From positions 1 to 7,933 of the forward strand of contig JAHQWS010000089.1 of NCBI GenBank assembly GCA_029856295.1: 7,933 bases of DNA, read 5' to 3'. This stretch comes from Promethearchaeia archaeon (GTDB lineage: Archaea; Asgardarchaeota; Lokiarchaeia; Sigyniarchaeales; SOKP01). This document shows, in pieces, positions 1-6,033 of this stretch. How positions within the stretch are numbered: the stretch's first letter is position 1; each line of letters starts with the position of its first letter. A program made the translations under genes and the position numbers. The notes beneath the pieces are model-generated. The model made no database searches. It was not told the DNA's origin and worked only from the letters and a program-made list of their open reading frames with translations.

Positions 1-1593
1 GGAAATATATATCCGTTCCAATACCGTCGATTCTTTATTTGTAGATTTAGGATAAAATGGAATCTTTTCCTGTAGAAAATTGAAGTCTCTTGTGGTATAG
101 ACATATTCTAATATTCCCCAAATTAAGAAAATATATAAATCTGAAGGTTTAGAATGAACTGATCGAGTATATGTTTTGGCAAATCCATATATACTGTAAG
201 GCAATTTACCATCTGGACGCATAAAAGAAATGGCATATATTAAATACTCTTTAGCTAACTGGGGATTTATAAAAATTATTGAATTAAGGTATAGCATATA
301 ATCTCTTATTGCTCCATCAAGCCCGTGTCCAAATAAATATACTGAACCCTGAGGAAATTTATGTAAACCAAGATATTCGTCGAAGAAACAAGAACTTCGT
401 GTATAATATGAATGCCATTTGGTTTCGCGTGCTAACCACAAATCTTTTTCACAATTAAGTTCTATAAAGGAATGTTTCCACTTTTCAGCGTTCCACTTAA
501 GTATTGACGCTTCTGATGTGATTTCTCGATATTTCTTTATTAAATGAGGTATCTCATCTTTTTTACTATATCCAAAAATTAAAACAATTTTCTGTACTTC
601 TTTTGGTTTCAAATCAATTTCAGTGCCAATTCCAAGACAGGGATCCTTGATATTTTTAAGTTTAATTTGTTTTTCAGGAATGTTTGATTGTTCCCATATG
701 AATTTTACTTTGTTATTTTTATTAATGATATTTTCGGAATTCCAAGAAACCATTGTAGCTTTACCTTGAATCATCGATAAAAATATCGTTTCTGGATAAT
801 AATTGTGTTTGGATGGTTCATCTGGTTTATTAGGTGGGTTTTTTTTATATTGTGGCTTAAGATAAATTGACTGTGATTCTGAATGATAAGAACAATTAAA
901 ATTGAATTTGCTATCAAACTTTTGCCTTGAACCATCTGTATCAGTTCTGGTTAATTTCTGTGAAATCTTAATTAGTTTACCTATTAAATTGAGAAATTTG
1001 CTTTTACCGAACTTCTTTCTATTATTAGCAGTTACCACTAAGGATCTTAATATATGAAGCAAATAGACATCCCAAAGATCAATAATTTTAACATTTTTAA
1101 TCGATTCATTTTCAGAATTGTTTGAAATAATAATCTCTGAAATCAGAACAGGATCATCAGAAAATGGAGTACAAATATTATGAGTTATTTCTAAATTTTG
1201 TTTTTGCATCTTTTTTTGAAAATACCCTATTCCGAAAATTCGTTCATAATTATATTTCCTATCAGAATTTTCCTTATCATATAAATCGGACCACAATTCT
1301 TCGGAATTTTCTTTGCTAAAAAAAGCAACTCCCCCTCCAAGCCTTTTCCGTTTCTCATCCCTATAAGTTAGCCATTGAAATCCCCGACTTGATTCTAAAA
1401 CCTGAACATAACCCCCATTATGAACAGTTGCTGTTATTCTATCATTTCCAATTTGATGAAAATGATCAATTGAAAAACCATATGTAGTAGGAGTTTTAGC
1501 TATTGGTTCAATATATTGATTACAAGTATAATTATAAGAGGGCAAACCAAATTTATCCGTTATCCAATGACCAAAATTACCATTATCTTTCAT
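1..1593 (-). CDS. GH94-like / glycosyl hydrolase 36-type carbohydrate-active enzyme, partial (C-terminus missing)
   Basis: An uninterrupted minus-strand frame runs from an ATG at 1593 to the left edge (531 codons, no stop), so the 3' end lies outside the window. The N-terminus has a GHWITDKFGLPSYNYT motif (residues 8-23) followed by a DHFHQIGNDRITATVHNGGY stretch (about 43-62). These resemble the super-beta-sandwich start of COG3459/GH94-like proteins. Residues about 1-330 would be the sandwich, about 335-390 the helical linker, and from about 390 the (alpha/alpha)6 barrel begins. Barrel landmarks are GHGLDGAIRD (422-431), RPDGKLPY (459-466) and PSDLYIFLIWGILEYVYTTRD (483 onward). The family contains phosphorylases and hydrolases acting on beta-glucans and other glycosides, and the substrate cannot be read here. 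No signal peptide is seen, so it is probably cytosolic. The usual GH94 acid in a GFRDxxQD motif is not evident after RD430-431. The start is supported by a TATA-like box about 55 nt upstream; the Shine-Dalgarno site is weak (AAGAGA). The fold family is fairly secure and the enzyme activity is not. Confidence 0.72.
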   Translation of the reverse strand, partial: MKDNGNFGHWITDKFGLPSYNYTCNQYIEPIAKTPTTYGFSIDHFHQIGNDRITATVHNGGYVQVLESSRGFQWLTYRDEKRKRLGGGVAFFSKENSEELWSDLYDKENSDRKYNYERIFGIGYFQKKMQKQNLEITHNICTPFSDDPVLISEIIISNNSENESIKNVKIIDLWDVYLLHILRSLVVTANNRKKFGKSKFLNLIGKLIKISQKLTRTDTDGSRQKFDSKFNFNCSYHSESQSIYLKPQYKKNPPNKPDEPSKHNYYPETIFLSMIQGKATMVSWNSENIINKNNKVKFIWEQSNIPEKQIKLKNIKDPCLGIGTEIDLKPKEVQKIVLIFGYSKKDEIPHLIKKYREITSEASILKWNAEKWKHSFIELNCEKDLWLARETKWHSYYTRSSCFFDEYLGLHKFPQGSVYLFGHGLDGAIRDYMLYLNSIIFINPQLAKEYLIYAISFMRPDGKLPYSIYGFAKTYTRSVHSKPSDLYIFLIWGILEYVYTTRDFNFLQEKIPFYPKSTNKESTVLERIYIS

Positions 1594-1648
1594 AAAAATA
1601 AGTCTCTTTTTTCTAAAAAGTGAATTCTGCTAAATATTCTATTAAATG

Positions 1649-1662
1649 TTTTTATATTTAAA
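1649..1662 (-). promoter_or_regulatory. TATA-like box upstream of the GH94-like gene
   Basis: On the minus strand this reads TTTAAATATAAAAA, a good match to an archaeal TATA element, inside the 81-nt gap between the isomerase stop and the GH94-like start. A transcription start 25-27 nt downstream would leave a leader of about 35 nt. No clear purine-rich BRE is seen just upstream. The region is AT-rich, so chance matches are possible, but position and spacing fit a separate promoter for the glycoside enzyme. Confidence 0.45.
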
Positions 1663-1674
1663 ACTAAAATATTG

Positions 1675-2262
1675 TTATTCAATTGTAGCATGTCGGTTAT
1701 CTATCTCTGCTTCTGAGACGTTTAAGATATTCATTAAAACCCCACCAATAGAATCTAATACTGATAAAGCAGAGATATCAAATAAACTAGTGTAAGGTGC
1801 TAATGTTTTTTGAGATATGGCTTTATCTTTGCTCTTTCCTTCTATTTGGATAATGCAATCAGATACTTTTCCAATTGTACTTTTTACATTAGCCGTTAAT
1901 AGGGCAATTTTTCCACTTAAAATTTTCGCTTTATTAGCTATAGCAACTGGCGATGTTGTTTCACCACTCCCACTAATTAAAATAAGCAGATCATTTTTAG
2001 TATATTGGTGAGTTACTGCATCAGAAACAAAACAAGATTTAATTCCTAAGTGCATTAATCTTTGGGCAAAACAACGTCCTATAAAACCAGATCTTCCAGC
2101 TCCATAGACAAACACCATATTATTAGTATCTTTTATACGAAGAATTAAATCGATTAATTGAATGATTTTAGTATTATCAATTATATCCTCATTTTTTTTT
2201 ACTTGATTGGCAATTTCAATCATAGTTTTGTGAAAAATTTCCTTAATTTCATCTTCATTCAT
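1675..2262 (-). CDS. hxlB: 6-phospho-3-hexuloisomerase-like SIS-domain protein
   Basis: This 195-residue protein has the length and layout of archaeal 6-phospho-3-hexuloisomerase (PHI). That enzyme interconverts 3-hexulose 6-phosphate and fructose 6-phosphate in the ribulose monophosphate pathway. In archaea the pathway usually runs toward ribulose 5-phosphate for nucleotide synthesis. Visible SIS motifs are YGAGRSG (53-59), ISGSGET (96-102) for phosphate binding, LAPYTSLFD (154-162), and a C-terminal RHATIE (190-195) close to the PHI ending RHAxLE. It differs from typical PHI in two places. The segment usually like GETVTP before the second motif reads SDAVTH (80-85), and the Glu usually found in the GTxFE segment is Asp162. 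It begins 21 nt after the PhoU-like gene with a strong Shine-Dalgarno site, so the two are probably cotranscribed. No hexulose-6-phosphate synthase is next to it. A different sugar-phosphate SIS isomerase is a less likely alternative. Confidence 0.85.
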   Translation of the reverse strand: MNEDEIKEIFHKTMIEIANQVKKNEDIIDNTKIIQLIDLILRIKDTNNMVFVYGAGRSGFIGRCFAQRLMHLGIKSCFVSDAVTHQYTKNDLLILISGSGETTSPVAIANKAKILSGKIALLTANVKSTIGKVSDCIIQIEGKSKDKAISQKTLAPYTSLFDISALSVLDSIGGVLMNILNVSEAEIDNRHATIE

Positions 2263-2270
2263 TTTTCAAT

Positions 2271-2276
2271 CTCCTC
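2271..2276 (-). promoter_or_regulatory. Strong Shine-Dalgarno site of the isomerase gene
   Basis: The minus strand reads GAGGAG followed by TTGAAAA-type spacer (8 nt) before the ATG at 2262. It is the clearest ribosome-binding site in the window and fixes this start. It lies entirely in the 21-nt gap after the upstream stop codon. Confidence 0.75.
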
Positions 2277-2283
2277 TTTATTT

Positions 2284-3528
2284 TTACTCCTCTCTATACT
2301 TTTCTGGATTAACACATCTACGCCATTCTTCTACAGTTTCCTTAGGCCCTAATCCTATGATTAAATCGCCCTCTTCAAAAATAAAATCCGGCTTAAAACT
2401 ATAAATCCATTTTTCCTCTCTTTTTAACGCGATAATATGAAAGCCTCTTTTGTAGCGGCTATCTTGAAGTTCATGATAAGATTTTGCCTTAAAATAAGAA
2501 TCTTCGGATATATTTTCACGAACAACAATCTCATCGGTTTCTCTAATTGCTTTTTGTAAAATCCTATGAGGTTCAAATCCTTTTATAATATTTTCCGCTA
2601 TATTTGCAGCAGCATCCGCTATTAATTCACATGAAAACACAATTCTCATAATCCCCGTAAGATCTCGCGGAGACTCAACTAAATGAGCAAAATCTAAAAG
2701 ATCTTTTTCAAACGTAATATTAAGGCCATCCATTAATTCTTCCATTTCAAGAATATCTTCTGCCAGTTCATAGTTATTAAAAAATAAAGAAGCTAATGAT
2801 AACTCAATCATAGTTTCGGAAATATCCGTTATTTGAACGTAAGTTCTTTTAAGTTCAGACAATTTTTCATAAATCTCATCATTTTCAAGATCAAATTCAA
2901 CCTCTTTTTTTTCTTTACCGATTTCAAACGAAATAGGATCTTCATCACAGCAAAGGCTTTTCATATCAATGATCGGCTCGATTTCACCTTTAATTATTAG
3001 GATATCATTTTCCATTATAATTGCATCTTTATTAAATAACCATTGTTCATTTCTTTTGATGGCTATTAAATTAACTCCATGTTGAGATCTGAAATGTATT
3101 CCCTGACGCGGTTTGCCTGCAAAATCGCAGCCCCTTGTTACTTTAATTTTCACAATAGGTTCTGGAACGCCCCAAATCCCAAAAAACTGAGTAAAGTCAG
3201 TTATATCGCTATTAATATATACTACTCTCGCAATATCAGACAAAGCATCGCTAATTTTATCGATAGAATACCCCATGACTACAATTGGTTCTAAACGTTT
3301 TGCTTGTTCAATTCCTCCAGCCTGTGTTTGTATAATCTGAATATTCAAGAGGTAAGTCAATTCATGGATTCTTCCCTCTAATTTATAGGCTTCATCTGCT
3401 AATTCTTTACTCCCGAATTTGATAGCGCTATAGGCTAAATCGATCATCATATCTATATTATGCTTCATCTCCCTTAAGATATCCTTAAGAGATAGGGGCT
3501 TATACCTAAACTTTTTCTTAGGCTTCAT
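2284..3528 (-). CDS. Duplicated PhoU + TrkA-C (RCK_C) domain protein, probable regulator of the adjacent MgtE-like permease
   Basis: This soluble 414-residue protein is built from two tandem modules. The first is a PhoU-like helical domain (about 14-110) followed by a TrkA_C/RCK_C ligand-binding domain (about 125-183, with GVNLIAIKRNEQW and ENDILIIKG). The second is another PhoU-like domain (about 215-325, containing CELIADAAANIAENI at 300-314, close to the PhoU ERIxDxxxNIAE signature) and a second RCK_C (about 335-397, with GFHIIALKREEKW and EEGDLIIGLG). This is the architecture of COG3273, found in archaea and known to neighbour MgtE-like permeases of COG1824. RCK_C domains bind small ligands or nucleotides in K+ and other ion transport systems, and PhoU domains bind metal clusters and modulate transporters. 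A cytosolic gating or sensing subunit is therefore inferred. It starts 37 nt after the second permease half, with only a weak GAGTGA site upstream. The ligand is unknown. Confidence 0.85.
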   Translation of the reverse strand: MKPKKKFRYKPLSLKDILREMKHNIDMMIDLAYSAIKFGSKELADEAYKLEGRIHELTYLLNIQIIQTQAGGIEQAKRLEPIVVMGYSIDKISDALSDIARVVYINSDITDFTQFFGIWGVPEPIVKIKVTRGCDFAGKPRQGIHFRSQHGVNLIAIKRNEQWLFNKDAIIMENDILIIKGEIEPIIDMKSLCCDEDPISFEIGKEKKEVEFDLENDEIYEKLSELKRTYVQITDISETMIELSLASLFFNNYELAEDILEMEELMDGLNITFEKDLLDFAHLVESPRDLTGIMRIVFSCELIADAAANIAENIIKGFEPHRILQKAIRETDEIVVRENISEDSYFKAKSYHELQDSRYKRGFHIIALKREEKWIYSFKPDFIFEEGDLIIGLGPKETVEEWRRCVNPEKYREE

Positions 3529-3565
3529 ATAGTTTTATTCACTCATATTTTTGTATTTATTTTTT

Positions 3566-4117
3566 CTATATAAATATTATGATAAAAGTTATCAATAATA
3601 ATGGTGTCAAGAAATCTGCTAAAGAGGTAACAAAAGGGATTAGTAGGTTATTTGGATCTTTTCCTTTTTTAAATAAGTAAATTGAACTTATGAATAAAAA
3701 TATAAACAAACAAAAAAATAAAGAAAGAATTGTTAAAATAATTATAAATAGGATTAAAAACGGACTAATTATATTAATCCCTGTAGAAATTACTATAATA
3801 AATCCTAAAATTATTAAAACTAATAAACTTAATAAAATCGTAATTAATAATCCAATAAAGTCCTGAACTAATCTTTCAGATTTTTGAACCTTAGGAGGTA
3901 TTGAACCAATGTATAAGTGAGTTGTTAAACGAGAAGTTAATACTGTACAAATATCACCTATTAAAGAGTTGAGAGAGGGTAATATTAAAAGAATAATGGG
4001 AATAGCATAGATTATTTTCTCATTTATGGATAAAAAAATACCAGAAAGAAGCCCCATAAACGAGGAAATTATAACTATAAATATTGACTCTTTAAAGACC
4101 TTTTTAAAATAATCCAT
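3566..4117 (-). CDS. MgtE-like divalent cation permease, second half (COG1824 type)
   Basis: This 183-residue, highly hydrophobic protein has about five membrane segments (near 10-31, 35-53, 86-111, 116-148 and 167-183), matching one MgtE membrane domain. Family motifs are PSLNSLIGDICTVLTSRL (47-64), equivalent to the MgtE PxxxxxxGNxGxQxxxxxxR region, and KDPNNLLIPFVTSLAD (153-168), equivalent to DPAxxxxPxxTTxxD. Asp168 falls where the ion-coordinating Asp of the bacterial MgtE pore lies. The MgtE-N and CBS cytoplasmic domains that sense Mg2+ in bacterial MgtE are absent. The ATG is 1 nt past the stop of the upstream homologous half and in a different frame, so translational coupling is likely; GGGGG ends 9 nt before the ATG. 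It probably forms a heterodimer with that partner to move Mg2+ or another divalent cation. Transport direction and ion are not determined. Confidence 0.8.
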   Translation of the reverse strand: MDYFKKVFKESIFIVIISSFMGLLSGIFLSINEKIIYAIPIILLILPSLNSLIGDICTVLTSRLTTHLYIGSIPPKVQKSERLVQDFIGLLITILLSLLVLIILGFIIVISTGINIISPFLILFIIILTILSLFFCLFIFLFISSIYLFKKGKDPNNLLIPFVTSLADFLTPLLLITFIIIFI

Positions 4118-4118
4118 T

Positions 4119-4685
4119 TTAAGGAACCCCCAACATTAAAAGAGTAAAATAAAAACATATAACTGTAAAAAAATCATCAACCGCAGTCATTATTGGATTT
4201 ACAACATTATTAGGATTAAATCCATACCTAAAAGCCAAATAATTTAAAAAAGTAGACGTGGGAATTGAAATTGATAAGGTAAGAAGAATCGCTATAATAG
4301 GTATTATGATAAGTGTTTCCATAGATATAATTTTTTTATCTATAAATTTTTTTATTAAGAAAAGATCCAACATTATACTAAAGATTCCGATCAAACACGC
4401 CGTAACAATAGAAAGTGCATAAGTGGAAAGCACGTTTTCAATCCATGATTTTGAATTGAATTCTCCAATTATTAGATCTTTAGAAGTTCTAGCTATAAAG
4501 GGACCACTTAAATTTCCCCGTAGTGATAATAAAGCTGGAATAATAATGATTAAGATAAGAAAGCTTTTGAAAGTTAATAATATAAGCGTGAGAATTAGAC
4601 CAGCAAGAATATCCCCAATAATTGAGACAATTTCCGAAGGGAAGGTTTCTTGAACAATCTTTCCCTTAGTATCTTGGCTCTCCAT
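4119..4685 (-). CDS. MgtE-like divalent cation permease, first half (COG1824 type)
   Basis: This 188-residue membrane protein is a distant paralogue of the gene that follows it. After a polar N-terminus of about 20 residues it has about five membrane segments (near 22-37, 40-58, 88-111, 122-147 and 170-187). Motifs are PALLSLRGNLSGPFIARTS (50-68), with the GN typical of MgtE, and FNPNNVVNPIMTAVDD (156-171). Asp170 aligns with the pore Asp, and the Asp normally preceding the Pro of DPA is Asn157 here. No cytoplasmic sensor domain is present. It is the first gene of the four-gene group and has its own TATA-like box. Its leader would be short (about 30 nt) and lacks a strong Shine-Dalgarno site. 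Two separate half-length MgtE domains are common in archaea, whereas bacterial MgtE is a homodimer and animal SLC41 carries two fused domains. Assignment to the family is firm; the transported ion is inferred. Confidence 0.8.
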   Translation of the reverse strand: MESQDTKGKIVQETFPSEIVSIIGDILAGLILTLILLTFKSFLILIIIIPALLSLRGNLSGPFIARTSKDLIIGEFNSKSWIENVLSTYALSIVTACLIGIFSIMLDLFLIKKFIDKKIISMETLIIIPIIAILLTLSISIPTSTFLNYLAFRYGFNPNNVVNPIMTAVDDFFTVICFYFTLLMLGVP

Positions 4686-4700
4686 CTTACATCATCATTA

Positions 4701-4788
4701 TAATTTATTGAGAATTTGGAATTGCTTTTCGACATAATTTTATAATACTTTTAATCTTGAAAATTATTAAAAACTTCTCAATAATTTA
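4701..4788. repeat. Inverted repeat bracketing the permease promoter
   Basis: The arms are 4701-4714 and 4775-4788. They match at 13 of 14 positions, including a perfect 10-base core (TTATTGAGAA at 4705-4714 against TTCTCAATAA at 4775-4784), with a 60-nt spacer. The spacer contains the TATA-like box of the permease gene. One arm falls at the expected transcription start and the other lies just past the MFS stop codon. Arm centres are 74 bp apart, near seven helical turns. This could be a pair of operator half-sites or chance in AT-rich DNA. Confidence 0.4.
4738..4747 (-). promoter_or_regulatory. TATA-like box for the MgtE/PhoU/isomerase group
   Basis: The minus strand reads TATTATAAAA preceded by AAAAG, which could serve as a purine-rich BRE. 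A start about 27 nt downstream would fall near 4715 and give a leader of about 30 nt before the ATG at 4685. It lies in the only sizeable gap (104 nt) upstream of the four-gene group, which supports it as that group's promoter. Confidence 0.5.
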
Positions 4789-4789
4789 G

Positions 4790-5983
4790 TTAGATATTAT
4801 ATTTCACTTTCATTACTATAGCATTTATTATTAAAATGAAGAGTATTATGATACCCAAAACGTAAAACATGTTAGCAGAATATACTTCAGCAAAATACCC
4901 CCCAATCAGAGCCCCTAAGAAATTGCCAAACCATCCTAAACTCAAAACTAATCCGAACCCGAACCCGATTCTTTTAGGATGCACAAAATTATTTACTGCC
5001 GACAATAGTTGGGGATAAATAATATAAAGGAAAAAACCAACAATACCAAAAAAAATTAATGTTATCAGCAAATCACTGGTATTTAAATAGAGATATAATG
5101 AAAACAGGCAGATTAATAAAGTACTCACCAAAATAATGGATTTACTCATCCCGAGCTTAGATTTAAAAATACCCGAGGAATAGGCACCAATTACACCAAA
5201 AAGGATTGTAAAACCTAAAATCAATCCCGAAAATTCGGAAACTAAGCCAGTTTTTTCAACTCTAAGATAAGTTGCCAGATTAGTGATAATCATTGTATAT
5301 GCAGCGGCATAAATGATGTAAGTGCCAATAATTATACTAATCAAAAATTTTTCGGGTTTGTTTTCCTCGTAGCTCTCTAAGTTTAACTCTAAATTATTAT
5401 TATCTAAATAATATTCTTTAAATTTTACATTTCTAAAGTTAACTATAATTATTATAAATAATATAAAAGTTATCACTGACCAGGTTATTAAGGCATATTG
5501 CCAAGTAAAAATGATTATTATTAGCACAGATAAAAACACAGCAACACATTTTCCCATGTCTCCGGCAGCACCTTGACGTCCTAACATGATATCTCTTTCC
5601 TCTACATACATTTTGCTTGTAGTTGCATATGAAATAGAGTGCTGAAATCCTAAAGCAATGCCAATAAGCGTGGCAAATATTAACAAACTTATAAAATCAA
5701 AAGAAAATATAATTAGAAAAGAGGCTAAGGCCAAAAGAAATATACCTATTTTTATTAAAAATTCAGAATATTTATCTGTAAAATATCCTACAACAATTTG
5801 GGATACAGTCAATGCTAATGCATTAAAAGCAAAAATCAATCCTGTCTGAAACCAATTTAAATTAAATGATATGAAAAAACTGGCCATTAATATCGGGAGT
5901 ATAAAAGTTAATCCATCATTTAAAAAATGATAAGAATAGAGTCGATTCTGAATATACTTTCGTTTATCCTTTTGTGTGCTCAT
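4790..5983 (-). CDS. Major facilitator superfamily (MFS) transporter, 12 predicted membrane helices
   Basis: This 397-residue protein has the usual MFS length, with two six-helix halves joined by a charged loop at about 184-212 (NFRNVKFKEYYLDN through EENKPEKF). The first helix begins YSYHFLNDGLTFILP (16-30), a His/Asn-Asp pattern also seen in fosmidomycin-resistance-like MFS proteins. A motif-A-like VGYFTDKYSEF (65-75) lies between helices 2 and 3, and GRQGAAGDMGK (135-145) marks the helix 4-5 region. The C-terminal half has HPKRIGFGFG (335-344) and GWFGNFLGALIGGYFAE (350-366), typical of helices 10-11. It acts in the cytoplasmic membrane as a secondary transporter or exporter; the substrate cannot be predicted. 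It starts 50 nt after the HEAT-repeat gene and could share its transcript. The Shine-Dalgarno site is weak (AAGAG, about 12 nt from the ATG). Confidence 0.85.
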   Translation of the reverse strand: MSTQKDKRKYIQNRLYSYHFLNDGLTFILPILMASFFISFNLNWFQTGLIFAFNALALTVSQIVVGYFTDKYSEFLIKIGIFLLALASFLIIFSFDFISLLIFATLIGIALGFQHSISYATTSKMYVEERDIMLGRQGAAGDMGKCVAVFLSVLIIIIFTWQYALITWSVITFILFIIIIVNFRNVKFKEYYLDNNNLELNLESYEENKPEKFLISIIIGTYIIYAAAYTMIITNLATYLRVEKTGLVSEFSGLILGFTILFGVIGAYSSGIFKSKLGMSKSIILVSTLLICLFSLYLYLNTSDLLITLIFFGIVGFFLYIIYPQLLSAVNNFVHPKRIGFGFGLVLSLGWFGNFLGALIGGYFAEVYSANMFYVLGIIILFILIINAIVMKVKYNI

Positions 5984-6033
5984 TAATGTTATAAGCTCTT
6001 ACTAAAATAAAAATCTCTGTAATTTTAGGTTTT

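Noticed and set aside
1817..2011. Plus-strand 64-codon frame inside the isomerase gene
   Set aside because: It is antisense to conserved SIS motifs, with no independent coding evidence.
2158..2352. Plus-strand hydrophobic 64-codon frame across the isomerase/PhoU gene junction
   Set aside because: It reads the complement of two well-supported genes and of the strong Shine-Dalgarno site. Its hydrophobicity follows from A-rich lysine and glutamate codons read backwards.
3079..3294. Plus-strand 71-codon frame inside the PhoU/TrkA-C gene
   Set aside because: It is a shadow of the first RCK_C domain and has no domain of its own.
4115..4121. Possible frameshift or nonsense break of a single fused two-domain MgtE gene
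   Set aside because: The upstream half ends cleanly, the next ATG starts in another frame 1 nt later, and separate halves are the common archaeal form. Two coupled genes explain it better.
4423..4653. Plus-strand 76-codon frame inside the first MgtE half
   Set aside because: It is the complement of the conserved MgtE motif region, with no start-site support.
4701..4788. The inverted repeat read as a terminator hairpin for the MFS gene
   Set aside because: A 60-nt loop, AT-rich arms and no T-tract directly after the second arm make an intrinsic terminator unlikely.
5658..5849. Plus-strand 63-codon frame inside the MFS gene
   Set aside because: It is a lysine- and asparagine-rich reading of a hydrophobic helix-coding region, hence a shadow.
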